Assembly: GCF_900112135.1 (NCBI RefSeq)
Contig: NZ_FOLC01000015.1
Coordinates: 1 to 64,000 of the forward strand
From: Collimonas sp. OK412
GTDB taxonomy: Bacteria; Pseudomonadota; Gammaproteobacteria; Burkholderiales; Burkholderiaceae_D
Direction: 5' to 3'
Length of the DNA stretch: 64,000 nucleotides
The notes under the pieces are model-generated. The model was given only the letters and a program-made list of their open reading frames with translations. It searched no databases and had not been told where the DNA came from. Position 1 is the stretch's first letter. Each line of letters starts with the position of its first letter. The position numbers and the translations under genes were made by a program. Below are positions 36,614 through 44,952 of this stretch, piece by piece.

Positions 36614-37960
36614 ATGATGACGAGCACCCATAGCCACAATGGCGAAGTTTCCGCTGATTTCTCGTCGCACTCGACCGCCAGTGATGCGCGAAACGCTAAA
36701 CCAGACTCCATCGCCCCCGGCGAGATAGCTATCGGCGTAGTGATAGGCCGAGCGTCTGAATATTTCGACTTTTTCGTGTACGCCATGGCCTCGGTGCTGG
36801 TGTTTCCCTCGGTGTTCTTCCCGTTCGAGCAGCAATTGGAAGGCACGCTTTACGCATTCGTGATTTTCTCCTTTGCCTTTCTGGCAAGGCCGTTCGGCAC
36901 GGTCCTGTTCATGGCGATCCAGCGCCGCCTCGGACGCGAGGTCAAATTGACGGCAGCGCTCTTCATATTAGGCATCTCCACGGCCGGGATTGCCTTCCTG
37001 CCAACCTTCCAGCACCTGGGATTCTACGCCATCGTCTTGCTGGCGCTGCTGCGCATCGGCCAAGGCATTGCGCTGGGCGGCTCCTGGGACGGCCTGCCCT
37101 CGCTGCTGGCGCTGAATGCGCCGCAGAACCGGCGCGGCTGGTACGCCATGCTGGGCCAGTTGGGCGCGCCGGTAGGCTTCATGATCGCCGGCGGCCTGTT
37201 TGCTTACCTGCTGTCGAACCTGACCACGGAAGATTTCCTTGACTGGGGCTGGCGCTATCCGTTCTATGTGGCGTTCGCCATCAACGTCGTCGCCCTGTTC
37301 GCCCGCCTGCGCCTGGTATCGACGCCGGAATATGCGCGCTTGCTCGACGAACGCGAACTGGAGCCGACCAACGCCCTGGAAATGACGCGCTCGCAAGGAC
37401 GCAACGTCATCATCGGCGCCTTGGCGGCCTTGGCCAGCTACGCCCTGTTCCATCTGGTGACGGTGTTCCCGCTGTCCTGGATCACCCTGTATTCGATGCG
37501 TTCCGTGAGCGACTTCCTGATCATCCAGGTCATCGGCGCCGGACTCATGGCGCTGGGCGTAGTCGCCTCCGGCCTGATCGCCGACCGCCTCGGCCGCCGC
37601 ACCACCCTCGGCGCCTGCGCGGTGCTGATCGCGGTGCTGAGCGCCTTTGTGCCGACCCTGATGAACGGCGGCGAATTTGGCCAGAACGTCTTCATCCTGC
37701 TGGGCTTCATCCTGCTAGGCCTGTCGTACGGCCAGGCCGCAGGCGCCGTCACCGCCAACTTCCCGGCGAAATACCGTTACACCGGCGCCGCCCTCACCTC
37801 CGACCTGTCCTGGCTGGTGGGAGCCGGTTTCGCACCGCTGGTGGCGCTTGGCCTTTCGGCCCATTTCGGCCTGGCTTACGTCAGCTTTTACCTGCTGTCG
37901 GGCGCGGCCTGCTCGCTGGCCGCATTGAGCCTGAACCGCGCCCTGGAAATCCGCGATTGA
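36614..37960 (+). CDS. MFS transporter, MHS (metabolite:H+ symporter) type
   Basis: The protein has 448 residues and 12 predicted helices after a 35-residue polar N-terminus. It has AIGVVIGRASEYFDFFVYAM (helix 1, MHS-type acidic cluster), ARPFGTVLFMAIQRRLGREV (helix 2-3 loop), RIGQGIALGGSWDGLPSLLA (helix 4) and ADRLGRRTTLGACAVL in the second half. MHS members take up organic acids or betaines, but several positions deviate from well-known members, so the substrate cannot be named. It is divergent from cyoA and followed by a strong terminator. Confidence 0.86.
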   Translation: MMTSTHSHNGEVSADFSSHSTASDARNAKPDSIAPGEIAIGVVIGRASEYFDFFVYAMASVLVFPSVFFPFEQQLEGTLYAFVIFSFAFLARPFGTVLFMAIQRRLGREVKLTAALFILGISTAGIAFLPTFQHLGFYAIVLLALLRIGQGIALGGSWDGLPSLLALNAPQNRRGWYAMLGQLGAPVGFMIAGGLFAYLLSNLTTEDFLDWGWRYPFYVAFAINVVALFARLRLVSTPEYARLLDERELEPTNALEMTRSQGRNVIIGALAALASYALFHLVTVFPLSWITLYSMRSVSDFLIIQVIGAGLMALGVVASGLIADRLGRRTTLGACAVLIAVLSAFVPTLMNGGEFGQNVFILLGFILLGLSYGQAAGAVTANFPAKYRYTGAALTSDLSWLVGAGFAPLVALGLSAHFGLAYVSFYLLSGAACSLAALSLNRALEIRD

Positions 37961-37980
37961 CGACCTTCCGCTGACAATGC

Positions 37981-38017
37981 AAAAAGCCTGTTTTCACATG
38001 AAAACAGGCTTTTTTTA
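37981..38017 (+). terminator. Rho-independent terminator after the MFS gene
   Basis: GCCTGTTTTCA (37986-37996) and TGAAAACAGGC (37999-38009) form a perfect 11-bp stem with a two-base apex, flanked by an A run and followed by eight T residues. It lies 20 bases after the stop. The A run upstream would also let it work on the other strand. Confidence 0.93.
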
Positions 38018-38186
38018 TTTCCGTGACCCGTCCTAAGACAAGTTGTCAAAGGCATGATCGGCATCATTGTTCCGTGCGCACCTCTTCCCGCCACGCCCAA
38101 ATTCATTCGGCCGTAACAAATGGCATGTATCTTCGGCAGGCTTCCATCCCGGCCACGCCATCACCTTCCGTCCTCAGAAAAACATC

Positions 38187-39431
38187 GTGAAAAATTCGCT
38201 TTTCCACCCGCTTCTCCGCAACCTGTTTTGCCTGTTGCTGCCGGCAATCGTTGCCGGCTGCGCGCCAGCCACGCTGCAGCCGCCGGCACAAGACGCAAGA
38301 CCGCCGCTGATCCTGGTATCGATCGACGGTTTCAAGCCGGATTACCTGACCCGCGGCGTCACGCCGAACCTCAACGCCCTCGCGGCGCAAGGCGCCAGGG
38401 CCGAGGCCATGCGGCCGTCTTTTCCGTCAATCACTTTCCCCAATCACTACACGCTGGTGACAGGATCAAGGCCAGACCGCCATGGCATCGTCGGCAACAC
38501 CATTGAAGACAGCAGGATTCCGGGCGCCCGTTTCAGCCTGGGCAACCGGGAAGCGACCAATGACCGCCGCTGGTGGGACGAAGCAGAGCCGATATGGGTC
38601 ACCGCCGAGCACCGCGGCGTGCGCACCGCGACCATGTTCTGGCCGGGATCCGAGGCTGCCATCCATGGCGTTCGTCCGAGCGAATGGCGCAGTTACGACA
38701 GCAAGCTGCCGGCGAACCAGCGCGTCGACACCTTGCTAGGCTGGCTGGACAAGCCGGTCGCATCGCGCCCGGCTTTCCTGACGCTGTATTTCGAAGATGT
38801 CGACCACGCCGGGCACGAATACGGCCCGGATGCGGCGCAGACCACCGAGGCTGCGGCGCACGTCGACGAAGCGATAGGCAGGCTGGCAGCCGGACTGCAG
38901 GCGCGCGGCATCAAGGCCAACATCGTGGTCGTGTCCAACCACGGCATGGCCGCCATGAGCAAGCAGAGGGTTATCCGCTTGGACCAGGTAGCGCCGGCCG
39001 GCAGCTATCGGGTAGTGACGGGCGGGACTTACGCCGGACTTGAAGCAACGCCGGGAAAGGATGGCGTGTTAGCTGATGCGCTGCTGAAGCCGCAAGCGCA
39101 TATGCAGTGCTGGCGCAAAGAGGCAATCCCGCCGCGCTTCCACTACGGCCGGAATCCGCGCGTGCCGAGCTTCATCTGCCTGGCTGAAACCGGCTGGCAG
39201 ATTGCAGCCGACGCCGGTTCTGCCGAGCGGACGCCGGCGGGCGGTCACGGCTATGACAACATGGCGGCCGAGATGCAGGCGATTTTCATCGCAGCGGGGC
39301 CGGCGTTCAAGACCGGCATCGTCCTGGCGCCGTTCGACAATGTCGACGTCTATCCGCTCATGATGAATTTGATCGGCTTGCAGCCGCTGCCGTCGGACGG
39401 TGAAATGACGCTGGCGCCGGCCTTGAACTGA
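38187..39431 (+). CDS. Nucleotide pyrophosphatase/phosphodiesterase (NPP, alkaline-phosphatase fold), lipoprotein
   Basis: The protein has 414 residues from a GTG at 38187. The lipoprotein signal FCLLLPAIVAGCAPATLQ is convincing only with this start, though its ribosome site is poor. The domain has the metal aspartate in LILVSIDGFKPDYL, the nucleophile threonine in SFPSITFPNHYTLVTGSRPD, DVDHAGHEYGPD and GGHGYDNMAAEMQAIF. The usual D-H metal pair in the VVSDHGM motif reads VVSNHGMAAM here, so one metal ligand is asparagine. It should hydrolyse nucleotide or phosphodiester bonds outside the cytoplasm if still active. Confidence 0.82.
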   Translation: MKNSLFHPLLRNLFCLLLPAIVAGCAPATLQPPAQDARPPLILVSIDGFKPDYLTRGVTPNLNALAAQGARAEAMRPSFPSITFPNHYTLVTGSRPDRHGIVGNTIEDSRIPGARFSLGNREATNDRRWWDEAEPIWVTAEHRGVRTATMFWPGSEAAIHGVRPSEWRSYDSKLPANQRVDTLLGWLDKPVASRPAFLTLYFEDVDHAGHEYGPDAAQTTEAAAHVDEAIGRLAAGLQARGIKANIVVVSNHGMAAMSKQRVIRLDQVAPAGSYRVVTGGTYAGLEATPGKDGVLADALLKPQAHMQCWRKEAIPPRFHYGRNPRVPSFICLAETGWQIAADAGSAERTPAGGHGYDNMAAEMQAIFIAAGPAFKTGIVLAPFDNVDVYPLMMNLIGLQPLPSDGEMTLAPALN

Positions 39432-39463
39432 GCCAGGGAAATATGGACGGCGGCGCTGAACGC

Positions 39464-40123
39464 TCAGCGTTTGCGCGCCAGCGTCAAGCCGTCGCCGACC
39501 GGCAGCATGGACAGGTCGATCCGCTCGTCGCGGTGCAGCTTGCGGTTCAGGTCCTGCAAGGCGGCGGTGTCGTCATCTTCCGCGACATCGGCGACGCTGC
39601 CGCCCCACAGCACATTGTCGATGGCGATCAGTCCGCCTGGACGCAATAACTGCAGGCAGCGCTCATAGTAGGCATCGTAGCCGGTCTTGTCGGCGTCGAT
39701 AAAGGCAAAATCGTATTGCCCCGCGGCGCCGGCGGCAAGGCGGGCGTCGAGCGTCGCCAGCGCCGGCGCCAGCTGCAAGTCGATCTTGTGCACGACTCCG
39801 GCCGCTTCCCAATACGGGCGCGCAATGCTGGTGTATTCATCGCTGATGTCGCAGGCCAGGATGTGGCCGTCGTCGGGCAGCGCAAGCGCCACGGACAGCG
39901 CGCTATAGCCGGTGAACACGCCGATTTCAATCGTGTTGCGCGCCCCCGTCAAACGTATCAGCAAGGCCATGAACTGGCCCTGCTCGGGAGAAATCTGCAT
40001 GCCGCCGCGCGCATGTTTGGCGGTCGCTGCGCGCAGCGCGGTTTGCGCTGGATGCTCACGCAGCGAATGCGTCAGCAGGTAATCGTAGAGAGTATCGTCG
40101 AGATTCAGCGTGCGGCTGGACAT
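39464..40123 (-). CDS. O-methyltransferase, CCoAOMT-like (class I SAM)
   Basis: The protein has 219 residues. It has MQISPEQGQFMALLIRLTGA, the SAM-binding NTIEIGVFTGYSALSVALAL, the acid loop HILACDISDEYTSIA, the metal aspartate in FAFIDADKTGYDAYYERCL and DNVLWGGSVAD. These are the markers of the divalent-cation-dependent COMT/CCoAOMT family, which methylates catechol-like hydroxyls. It is a single gene, divergent from the sulfur operon across 205 bases; the start at 40123 has AGGAA upstream. Confidence 0.88.
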   Translation of the reverse strand: MSSRTLNLDDTLYDYLLTHSLREHPAQTALRAATAKHARGGMQISPEQGQFMALLIRLTGARNTIEIGVFTGYSALSVALALPDDGHILACDISDEYTSIARPYWEAAGVVHKIDLQLAPALATLDARLAAGAAGQYDFAFIDADKTGYDAYYERCLQLLRPGGLIAIDNVLWGGSVADVAEDDDTAALQDLNRKLHRDERIDLSMLPVGDGLTLARKR

Positions 40124-40328
40124 GGCATGCGTTCCTGGAATGAAGGCAATCAATTTACCATACCCGCCATGGGCCGGCTGCCGCCGGATATGGCGCGGCA
40201 GGCGGCGCTTATACAGAAACCAATTTAGCATCGTCGAAACGCTTCGTTCCCCTTCCCTGCCGCTGCGACTAGCATGGTCGTTTGCATGCAGGATGCATGC
40301 GCCAGACCGATTGAGGGAACCCGTAGAG

Positions 40329-41291
40329 ATGAAGACCATATCCAGCCAGAGGCGGCTTGTTTTACAGGGACTGGCCGCCGGCGCGGCGGTTGCTGCGCTG
40401 CCGGCCTTGGCGGCCGAAGAGCGTACGCTGCGCATCGGTTACCAGAAGTTCAACACGCTCAACATCCTGAAAGGCAGCGGCAACCTGGAACAGGCTTTGC
40501 AGCCGCTGGGATGGAAAGTCAAATGGTTCGAGTTTGCGGCCGGCCCGCAGCTGACCGAAGCCCTGAATGGCGACGCCATCGATTTCGGCCATGCCGCCGA
40601 CACGCCCTCCGCCTTTGCCAACGCCGCCGGCGTCAATGCCGTGTACCTGGCCGCCGAACAGCCTTATCCGAAAGGCATCGGGATTTTTGTCGCGCAGGAT
40701 TCGCCGATCCGCTCTGTAAAGGAGCTGAAGGGCAAGAAAGTCGCGCTGGGACGCGGCTGGAATGTGCAATACCTGCTGGTGCGGGCGCTGGAGGAAGCCG
40801 GCCTGAGCTACAGCGACATCGTCCCGGTCTACGTCACCAACGCGGCCGACGTGCGCGCCACTTTCCAGTCCGGCAATGTCGACGCCGCTACGCTGTGGGA
40901 TCCCTACCTGGCGGGCCAGCAGGTTTCGACCAGTCCGCGCATCCTGCGCGACGGCACCAGCTTGTCCAGCAACCGCACCTTCCACCTGGCCAATCCCGGT
41001 TTCGTCGATCGCAACAAGAACATCATCCGCATCCTGTTTGCCGAACTGAAAAAAACCAATGCCTGGGCCCAGTCCCACCCGCAGGAAACCGCGGCCTTGC
41101 TGGCGCCGCAGCTGGGCGTCGACCCCAAGGTGTTGCAGCTGGCGACCGAGCGCCGCAACTACACCGTGGTGCCGATCGACGCCGCCATCATCGCCGAACA
41201 GCAGCAGATCGTGGAAGCCTTCTACAAACTGAACCTGATCAAGGCGCAGGTGCAAGTCAAAGACAAGGTATACGCCGAGGCTTTGCTGTAG
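40329..41291 (+). CDS. Aliphatic-sulfonate-type ABC substrate-binding protein (SsuA-like)
   Basis: The protein has 320 residues. A Tat-like leader (SSQRRLVLQGLAAGAAVAAL) with two arginines precedes ALAAEE. The mature part has LRIGYQKFNTLNILKGSGNL, WFEFAAGPQLTEALNGDAID, FGHAADTPSAFANAA and VKELKGKKVALGRGWNVQYL, the SsuA/TauA pattern. It would capture a sulfonate or sulfate ester in the periplasm. No ssuB or ssuC is adjacent. The FMN monooxygenase gene starts 35 bases later, so the two form an operon for organosulfur use. Confidence 0.88.
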   Translation: MKTISSQRRLVLQGLAAGAAVAALPALAAEERTLRIGYQKFNTLNILKGSGNLEQALQPLGWKVKWFEFAAGPQLTEALNGDAIDFGHAADTPSAFANAAGVNAVYLAAEQPYPKGIGIFVAQDSPIRSVKELKGKKVALGRGWNVQYLLVRALEEAGLSYSDIVPVYVTNAADVRATFQSGNVDAATLWDPYLAGQQVSTSPRILRDGTSLSSNRTFHLANPGFVDRNKNIIRILFAELKKTNAWAQSHPQETAALLAPQLGVDPKVLQLATERRNYTVVPIDAAIIAEQQQIVEAFYKLNLIKAQVQVKDKVYAEALL

Positions 41292-41326
41292 CGCCTGTTG
41301 ACCCGACCCGTTACGGAAAATGAACC

Positions 41327-42631
41327 ATGATGCACCTTGCCGCCTTCCTGATCGCCGGCAACGCCGCCCACAGCCAGGTTTTGTGGCGCCATCCGGAAAG
41401 CAGCCCGGGCGGTTTCCTGAAACTCGATTATTACGCGCGCATCGCGCAAACGCTGGAACGCGGAAAATTCGACCTGCTGTTTTTTGCCGACCGCCTGGCA
41501 GTCTCGACCCGCTTCGGCGGCGACCACCGCTATGGCGTCAGCCACGGCGACCAGGATGCGACCCGGCTCGATCCCTTGCCGGTGCTGGGCGCATTGGCTG
41601 CCCTTACCAGCAAGATAGGACTGGGCGCGACACGTTCAACCACCTACAGCCAGCCGTACAGCCTGGCGCGCGAGTTCGCCACCCTGGACCACCTTTCGTC
41701 CGGACGCGCGGCATGGAACGTGGTGACTTCGGTCAACCAGGGCGAAGCCGACAATTTCGACTTGCGCCATACCTTGAGCCACGACGCCCGCTATGACCGC
41801 GCCGACGAATTCCTCGACGTGGTGCATCAGCTGTGGGGCAGCTGGGCGCCCGACGCGCTGCTGCTGGAGGCAAGCAGCGGCCGTTACGCCGATGCCGACC
41901 GGGTGTCTGCGATTGCCCACGGCGGCGCCTACTTCAATGTGCGCGGACCGCTGAACATTCCAGCCTCGCCGCAGCGCGGGCCGGTCATCATCCAGGCCGG
42001 ATCGTCGCAGCGCGGACAGGATTTTGCCGCGCGCTGGTCGGAAGTGGTGTTCGGCATACAGCCCGACCTGCCCCGCATGCAGCGCTTTTACCAGGACCTG
42101 AAAAGCCGTGCCGCCAAATTCGGCCGCAAGCCTGGCGACATCAAGGTGTTGACCGCCGTCATGCCTTTTGTCGGCGCTTCGCGCGCCGAGGCCGAAGACA
42201 AGCGCGCCCGGCACAACGCGCTGGTCGATCCTATCGTCGGGCTGTCGACGCTGTCGAGCCACATGAACGTGGATTTTTCAGGCTACGCGCTGGATGCGCC
42301 CATCGCCGACCTGGAAGTAGCCGGCATGCAAGGCTTGTTCAGCCTGATCCGCGAGCTGTCCGCCGAACGCCAGCTCACGCTGGCGGACATCGGCCGCATG
42401 TATGCCAGCGGCGTGCTGGTGCCGCAAGTAGCCGGCACCGCCGCCGACATCGCCGACTGGATGGCCCATATCGTGGCGCAGCAAGGCGCTGACGGTTTCG
42501 TCATCACGCCGGTGCATTTACCGAACGGCTTTGAAGATTTTGTTGACCTGGTGGTGCCGGAATTGCAAGAACGCAAACAGTTCCGCCTTGACTACCGGGG
42601 CGACACCCTGCGCAGCTACCTGCAAGGCTGA
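41327..42631 (+). CDS. FMN-dependent monooxygenase, NtaA/SnaA/DszA family
   Basis: The protein has 434 residues and a bacterial-luciferase-like barrel. It has PESSPGGFLKLDYYARIAQT, FDLLFFADRLAVSTRFGG, YSQPYSLAREFATLDHLSSG, RAAWNVVTSVNQGEADNF and PVIIQAGSSQRGQDFAARWS, all typical of the NtaA/DszA branch. Such enzymes use reduced FMN from a separate reductase to cleave C-S or C-N bonds. Downstream of an SsuA-like gene it probably desulfurises a sulfonate or sulfone. No reductase gene is in the window. Confidence 0.88.
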   Translation: MMHLAAFLIAGNAAHSQVLWRHPESSPGGFLKLDYYARIAQTLERGKFDLLFFADRLAVSTRFGGDHRYGVSHGDQDATRLDPLPVLGALAALTSKIGLGATRSTTYSQPYSLAREFATLDHLSSGRAAWNVVTSVNQGEADNFDLRHTLSHDARYDRADEFLDVVHQLWGSWAPDALLLEASSGRYADADRVSAIAHGGAYFNVRGPLNIPASPQRGPVIIQAGSSQRGQDFAARWSEVVFGIQPDLPRMQRFYQDLKSRAAKFGRKPGDIKVLTAVMPFVGASRAEAEDKRARHNALVDPIVGLSTLSSHMNVDFSGYALDAPIADLEVAGMQGLFSLIRELSAERQLTLADIGRMYASGVLVPQVAGTAADIADWMAHIVAQQGADGFVITPVHLPNGFEDFVDLVVPELQERKQFRLDYRGDTLRSYLQG

Positions 42632-42682
42632 TTCCCCCCAAGCCCGGAAATATCCCGCCGCGGCTTGCCGCGCCGTCCTGCA

Positions 42683-42705
42683 TTCACCTGCCGCGCGCAG
42701 GTGAA
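42683..42705 (+). terminator. Hairpin terminator candidate after the monooxygenase gene
   Basis: TTCACCTGC / GCAGGTGAA form a perfect 9-bp stem with a CGCGC loop, about 50 bases after the stop. Only a weak T cluster follows (TTTT about ten bases on), so efficiency is uncertain. Confidence 0.5.
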
Positions 42706-42779
42706 GCCTGCAATTTTCCTATCCGTAGCCTCCACCACCTTCCTTGAACGCCGGGTGCCAGTTGCCGGCCCCGCTCACC

Positions 42780-42815
42780 CAATTGTTGATGACTATTGAA
42801 TAGTATTGTCAATTG
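42780..42815. promoter_or_regulatory. Extended dyad upstream of the dehydrogenase pair
   Basis: A central perfect repeat ACTATT-G-AATAGT (42792-42804) is nested in wider arms that begin and end with CAATTG (42780-42785 and 42810-42815). The region is AT-rich and stands about 120 bases before the first dehydrogenase start, so it is a good operator or promoter candidate. The rest of the 302-base gap (42632-42933) holds only the hairpin at 42683-42705. Confidence 0.5.
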
Positions 42816-42933
42816 CAGCCAGTTTATCCATAAAAAATTAACCGGCATGATGTATCCACTGCCCGGCAAACCGATATCCAGGCACACCAGGGTGGTTAAA
42901 AACAACCCTCAAACCAATCTCAAGGAGCTTCAC

Positions 42934-43668
42934 ATGAACAACGCAAAAGTAGCCATCGTCACCGGATCGTCGCGCGGCATCGGCGCGGCAGTAGCGCAAC
43001 GGCTGGCCGCAGACGGCTTTGCCGTCATCGTCAATTACGCCGGCAGCGCCGCGGCGGCCGAAACGCTGGCCCGGCAGCTGGTCCAGCAAGGCGGCCAGGC
43101 GCTCGCAGTGCAGGCCGATGTCAGCGACCCGGCCGCGGTGCGCGCCATGTTCGATGCCGCGGAACAGGCATTCGGCGGCGTCGACGTGCTGGTCAACAAT
43201 GCCGGCATCATGCTCAATGCCGCTATCGCCGACACCGACGATGCCGGCTTCGACCGCCAGGTCGCCATCAACCTCAAAGGCAGCTTCAACACCCTGCGCG
43301 AAGCCGCCAGACGGTTGCGCAACGGCGGCCGCATCATCAACTTCTCGTCGAGCGTGGTCGGCATGCTGCAACCGTCCTATGGCGTGTACGCCGCCACCAA
43401 GGCAGCAGTGGAAGCGATGACCAGCGTGCTCGCCAAGGAGCTGCGCGGCAAGAACATCACGGTCAACGCCATTGCGCCAGGGCCGACCGCCACCGATCTG
43501 TTCCTTAACGGCAAACCGCAAGAAGTGGTCGAGCGCCTCGCCAAGCTGGCGCCGCTCGAACGCCTGGGCCAGCCGCAGGACATCGCCGCCACGGTCGCCT
43601 TCCTGGCCGGCGCCGACGGCGGCTGGATCAACGGCCAGGTGCTGCGCGCCAACGGCGGCATCATCTGA
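42934..43668 (+). CDS. Short-chain dehydrogenase/reductase (SDR, classical)
   Basis: The protein has 244 residues, starting at 42934 behind AAGGAG. It has the cofactor loop VTGSSRGIGAAVAQRLA, VNNAGIMLNAAI, the serine in IINFSSSVVGML, and Y-x3-K in YGVYAATKAAVEAM; it ends WINGQVLRANGGII. These are classical SDR motifs of the FabG-like type, often described as NAD(P)-dependent oxidoreductases of unknown substrate. It is followed after 48 bases by a second SDR gene. Confidence 0.9.
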   Translation: MNNAKVAIVTGSSRGIGAAVAQRLAADGFAVIVNYAGSAAAAETLARQLVQQGGQALAVQADVSDPAAVRAMFDAAEQAFGGVDVLVNNAGIMLNAAIADTDDAGFDRQVAINLKGSFNTLREAARRLRNGGRIINFSSSVVGMLQPSYGVYAATKAAVEAMTSVLAKELRGKNITVNAIAPGPTATDLFLNGKPQEVVERLAKLAPLERLGQPQDIAATVAFLAGADGGWINGQVLRANGGII

Positions 43669-43716
43669 GCGCTGGAACGACGCGCCATTTTTAGATACCT
43701 GCGAAAGGAAAACATC

Positions 43717-44616
43717 ATGCAGCAAGTCATCGTCATCACCGGCGCCTCCAGCGGCTTCGGCGCCCTCGCCGCCCGCGCCCTGGCCGACGCCGGGCATATC
43801 GTGTATGCCAGCATGCGCGAAACCAAGGGCCGCAATGCGCCCCAGGTCGCCGAAGTTGCGCGCTATGCCGCCGAACACAAGGTCGACCTGCGCAGCGTCG
43901 AGCTCGACGTCGCCGCCGCCGATTCGGTCGACGCCGGCATCGCCAGCATCGTCGCCGACTGCGGCCGGCTCGACGTGGTGATCCACAATGCCGGCCACAT
44001 GTCGTTCGGCCCGGCGGAAGCATTTACGCCGGAACAGTTCGCCCAGCTGTACGACATTAACGTGCTCAGTACGCAACGCGTCAACCGCGCCGCCCTGCCG
44101 CAATTGCGCAAGCAAGGCAAGGGCCTGGTCATGTGGATTTCTTCCAGCAGCGCGCGCGGCGGCACGCCGCCTTACCTGTCGCCGTATTTCGCGGCCAAGG
44201 CTGCCATGGATTCGCTGGCGGTGTCGTATGCGGGAGAACTGGCGCGCTGGGGCATAGAGACCTCGATCATCGTGCCTGGCGCTTTCACCAAGGGCACCAA
44301 TCATTTCGCTCACTCCGGCGCACCGGCCGACAAGGCGCGCGCAGCCGAGTATGACAATGGTCCCTACGCCGGCGTGCCGCAGCAGGCGCTGCAAGGACTG
44401 GCGGCGCTGGAACCGGCCGACGCCGATGCCGGATCGGTGGCCGATGCCATCGTCGAAGTGATCGGCATGCCATTCGGCAGCCGCCCGTTGCGGACCCATA
44501 TCGATCCTTCGCAAGACGGCTGCGAGATCGTCAACGGCATCGCCGACCGTGTGCGCAGCGAGATGTTCCGCCGCATCGGCCTGGAAGACCTGCTGCGCCC
44601 GAAGGTAATCGGCTGA
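43717..44616 (+). CDS. Short-chain dehydrogenase/reductase (SDR, 299 residues)
   Basis: The protein has 299 residues with VITGASSGFGALAARALADA, VIHNAGHMSFG, the serine in VMWISSSSARGG, and the catalytic Tyr-x3-Lys in SPYFAAKAAMDSLA. The longer C-terminus (FRRIGLEDLLRPK) is typical of a group often found beside other SDRs and regulators. A GAAAGGAAA sequence precedes the start. It is the second gene of the SDR pair and convergent with the tad-locus tail gene. The substrate is unknown. Confidence 0.88.
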   Translation: MQQVIVITGASSGFGALAARALADAGHIVYASMRETKGRNAPQVAEVARYAAEHKVDLRSVELDVAAADSVDAGIASIVADCGRLDVVIHNAGHMSFGPAEAFTPEQFAQLYDINVLSTQRVNRAALPQLRKQGKGLVMWISSSSARGGTPPYLSPYFAAKAAMDSLAVSYAGELARWGIETSIIVPGAFTKGTNHFAHSGAPADKARAAEYDNGPYAGVPQQALQGLAALEPADADAGSVADAIVEVIGMPFGSRPLRTHIDPSQDGCEIVNGIADRVRSEMFRRIGLEDLLRPKVIG

Positions 44617-44623
44617 TGCGGTT

Positions 44624-44944
44624 TTAGCCGGCCTTCTTCAGGCAAGCCGCTTTGGCCAGGTCGAGGCGTTTTTCCAGGTTGGCTTCCAGCGACGGCGATT
44701 TACCGGTCTGTACCAGCAGGTTGTACTCGCTTTGCGGCACGCTGTCCCAGTAGGCATCGGATACGCAGCCGCAAAAGGCCGGCATTTTTTCCGGCGCCTT
44801 TGGCGCACCGCGCGCCGATCCGCCCATTTTCAGGCAGATGTCGGTATTGGCTTTCTTCAATTCCGGCATGACCTTGGCGCCCCATGCCAGCTGGCTGGCG
44901 GCGGCCAGGGAAAATGCGGCAATCGCGGCGACGATTTTTTTCAT
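44624..44944 (-). CDS. Small secreted protein at the end of the tad locus
   Basis: The protein has 106 residues with a signal peptide (KKIVAAIAAFSLAAASQLAW). The mature part is Lys-rich with four cysteines (DICLKMG, FCGCVSDAYWD, AACLKKAG), which suggests disulfide bonds. I do not recognise a family. It starts nine bases after the TadC stop, so it is probably the last gene of the tad transcript. Confidence 0.7.
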   Translation of the reverse strand: MKKIVAAIAAFSLAAASQLAWGAKVMPELKKANTDICLKMGGSARGAPKAPEKMPAFCGCVSDAYWDSVPQSEYNLLVQTGKSPSLEANLEKRLDLAKAACLKKAG

Positions 44945-44952
44945 CTTTTCTC

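Noticed and set aside
42838-44514. Open frame of 558 codons on the minus strand opposite the two SDR genes
   Set aside because: Both SDR genes have clear catalytic motifs and ribosome sites; the antisense protein has none.
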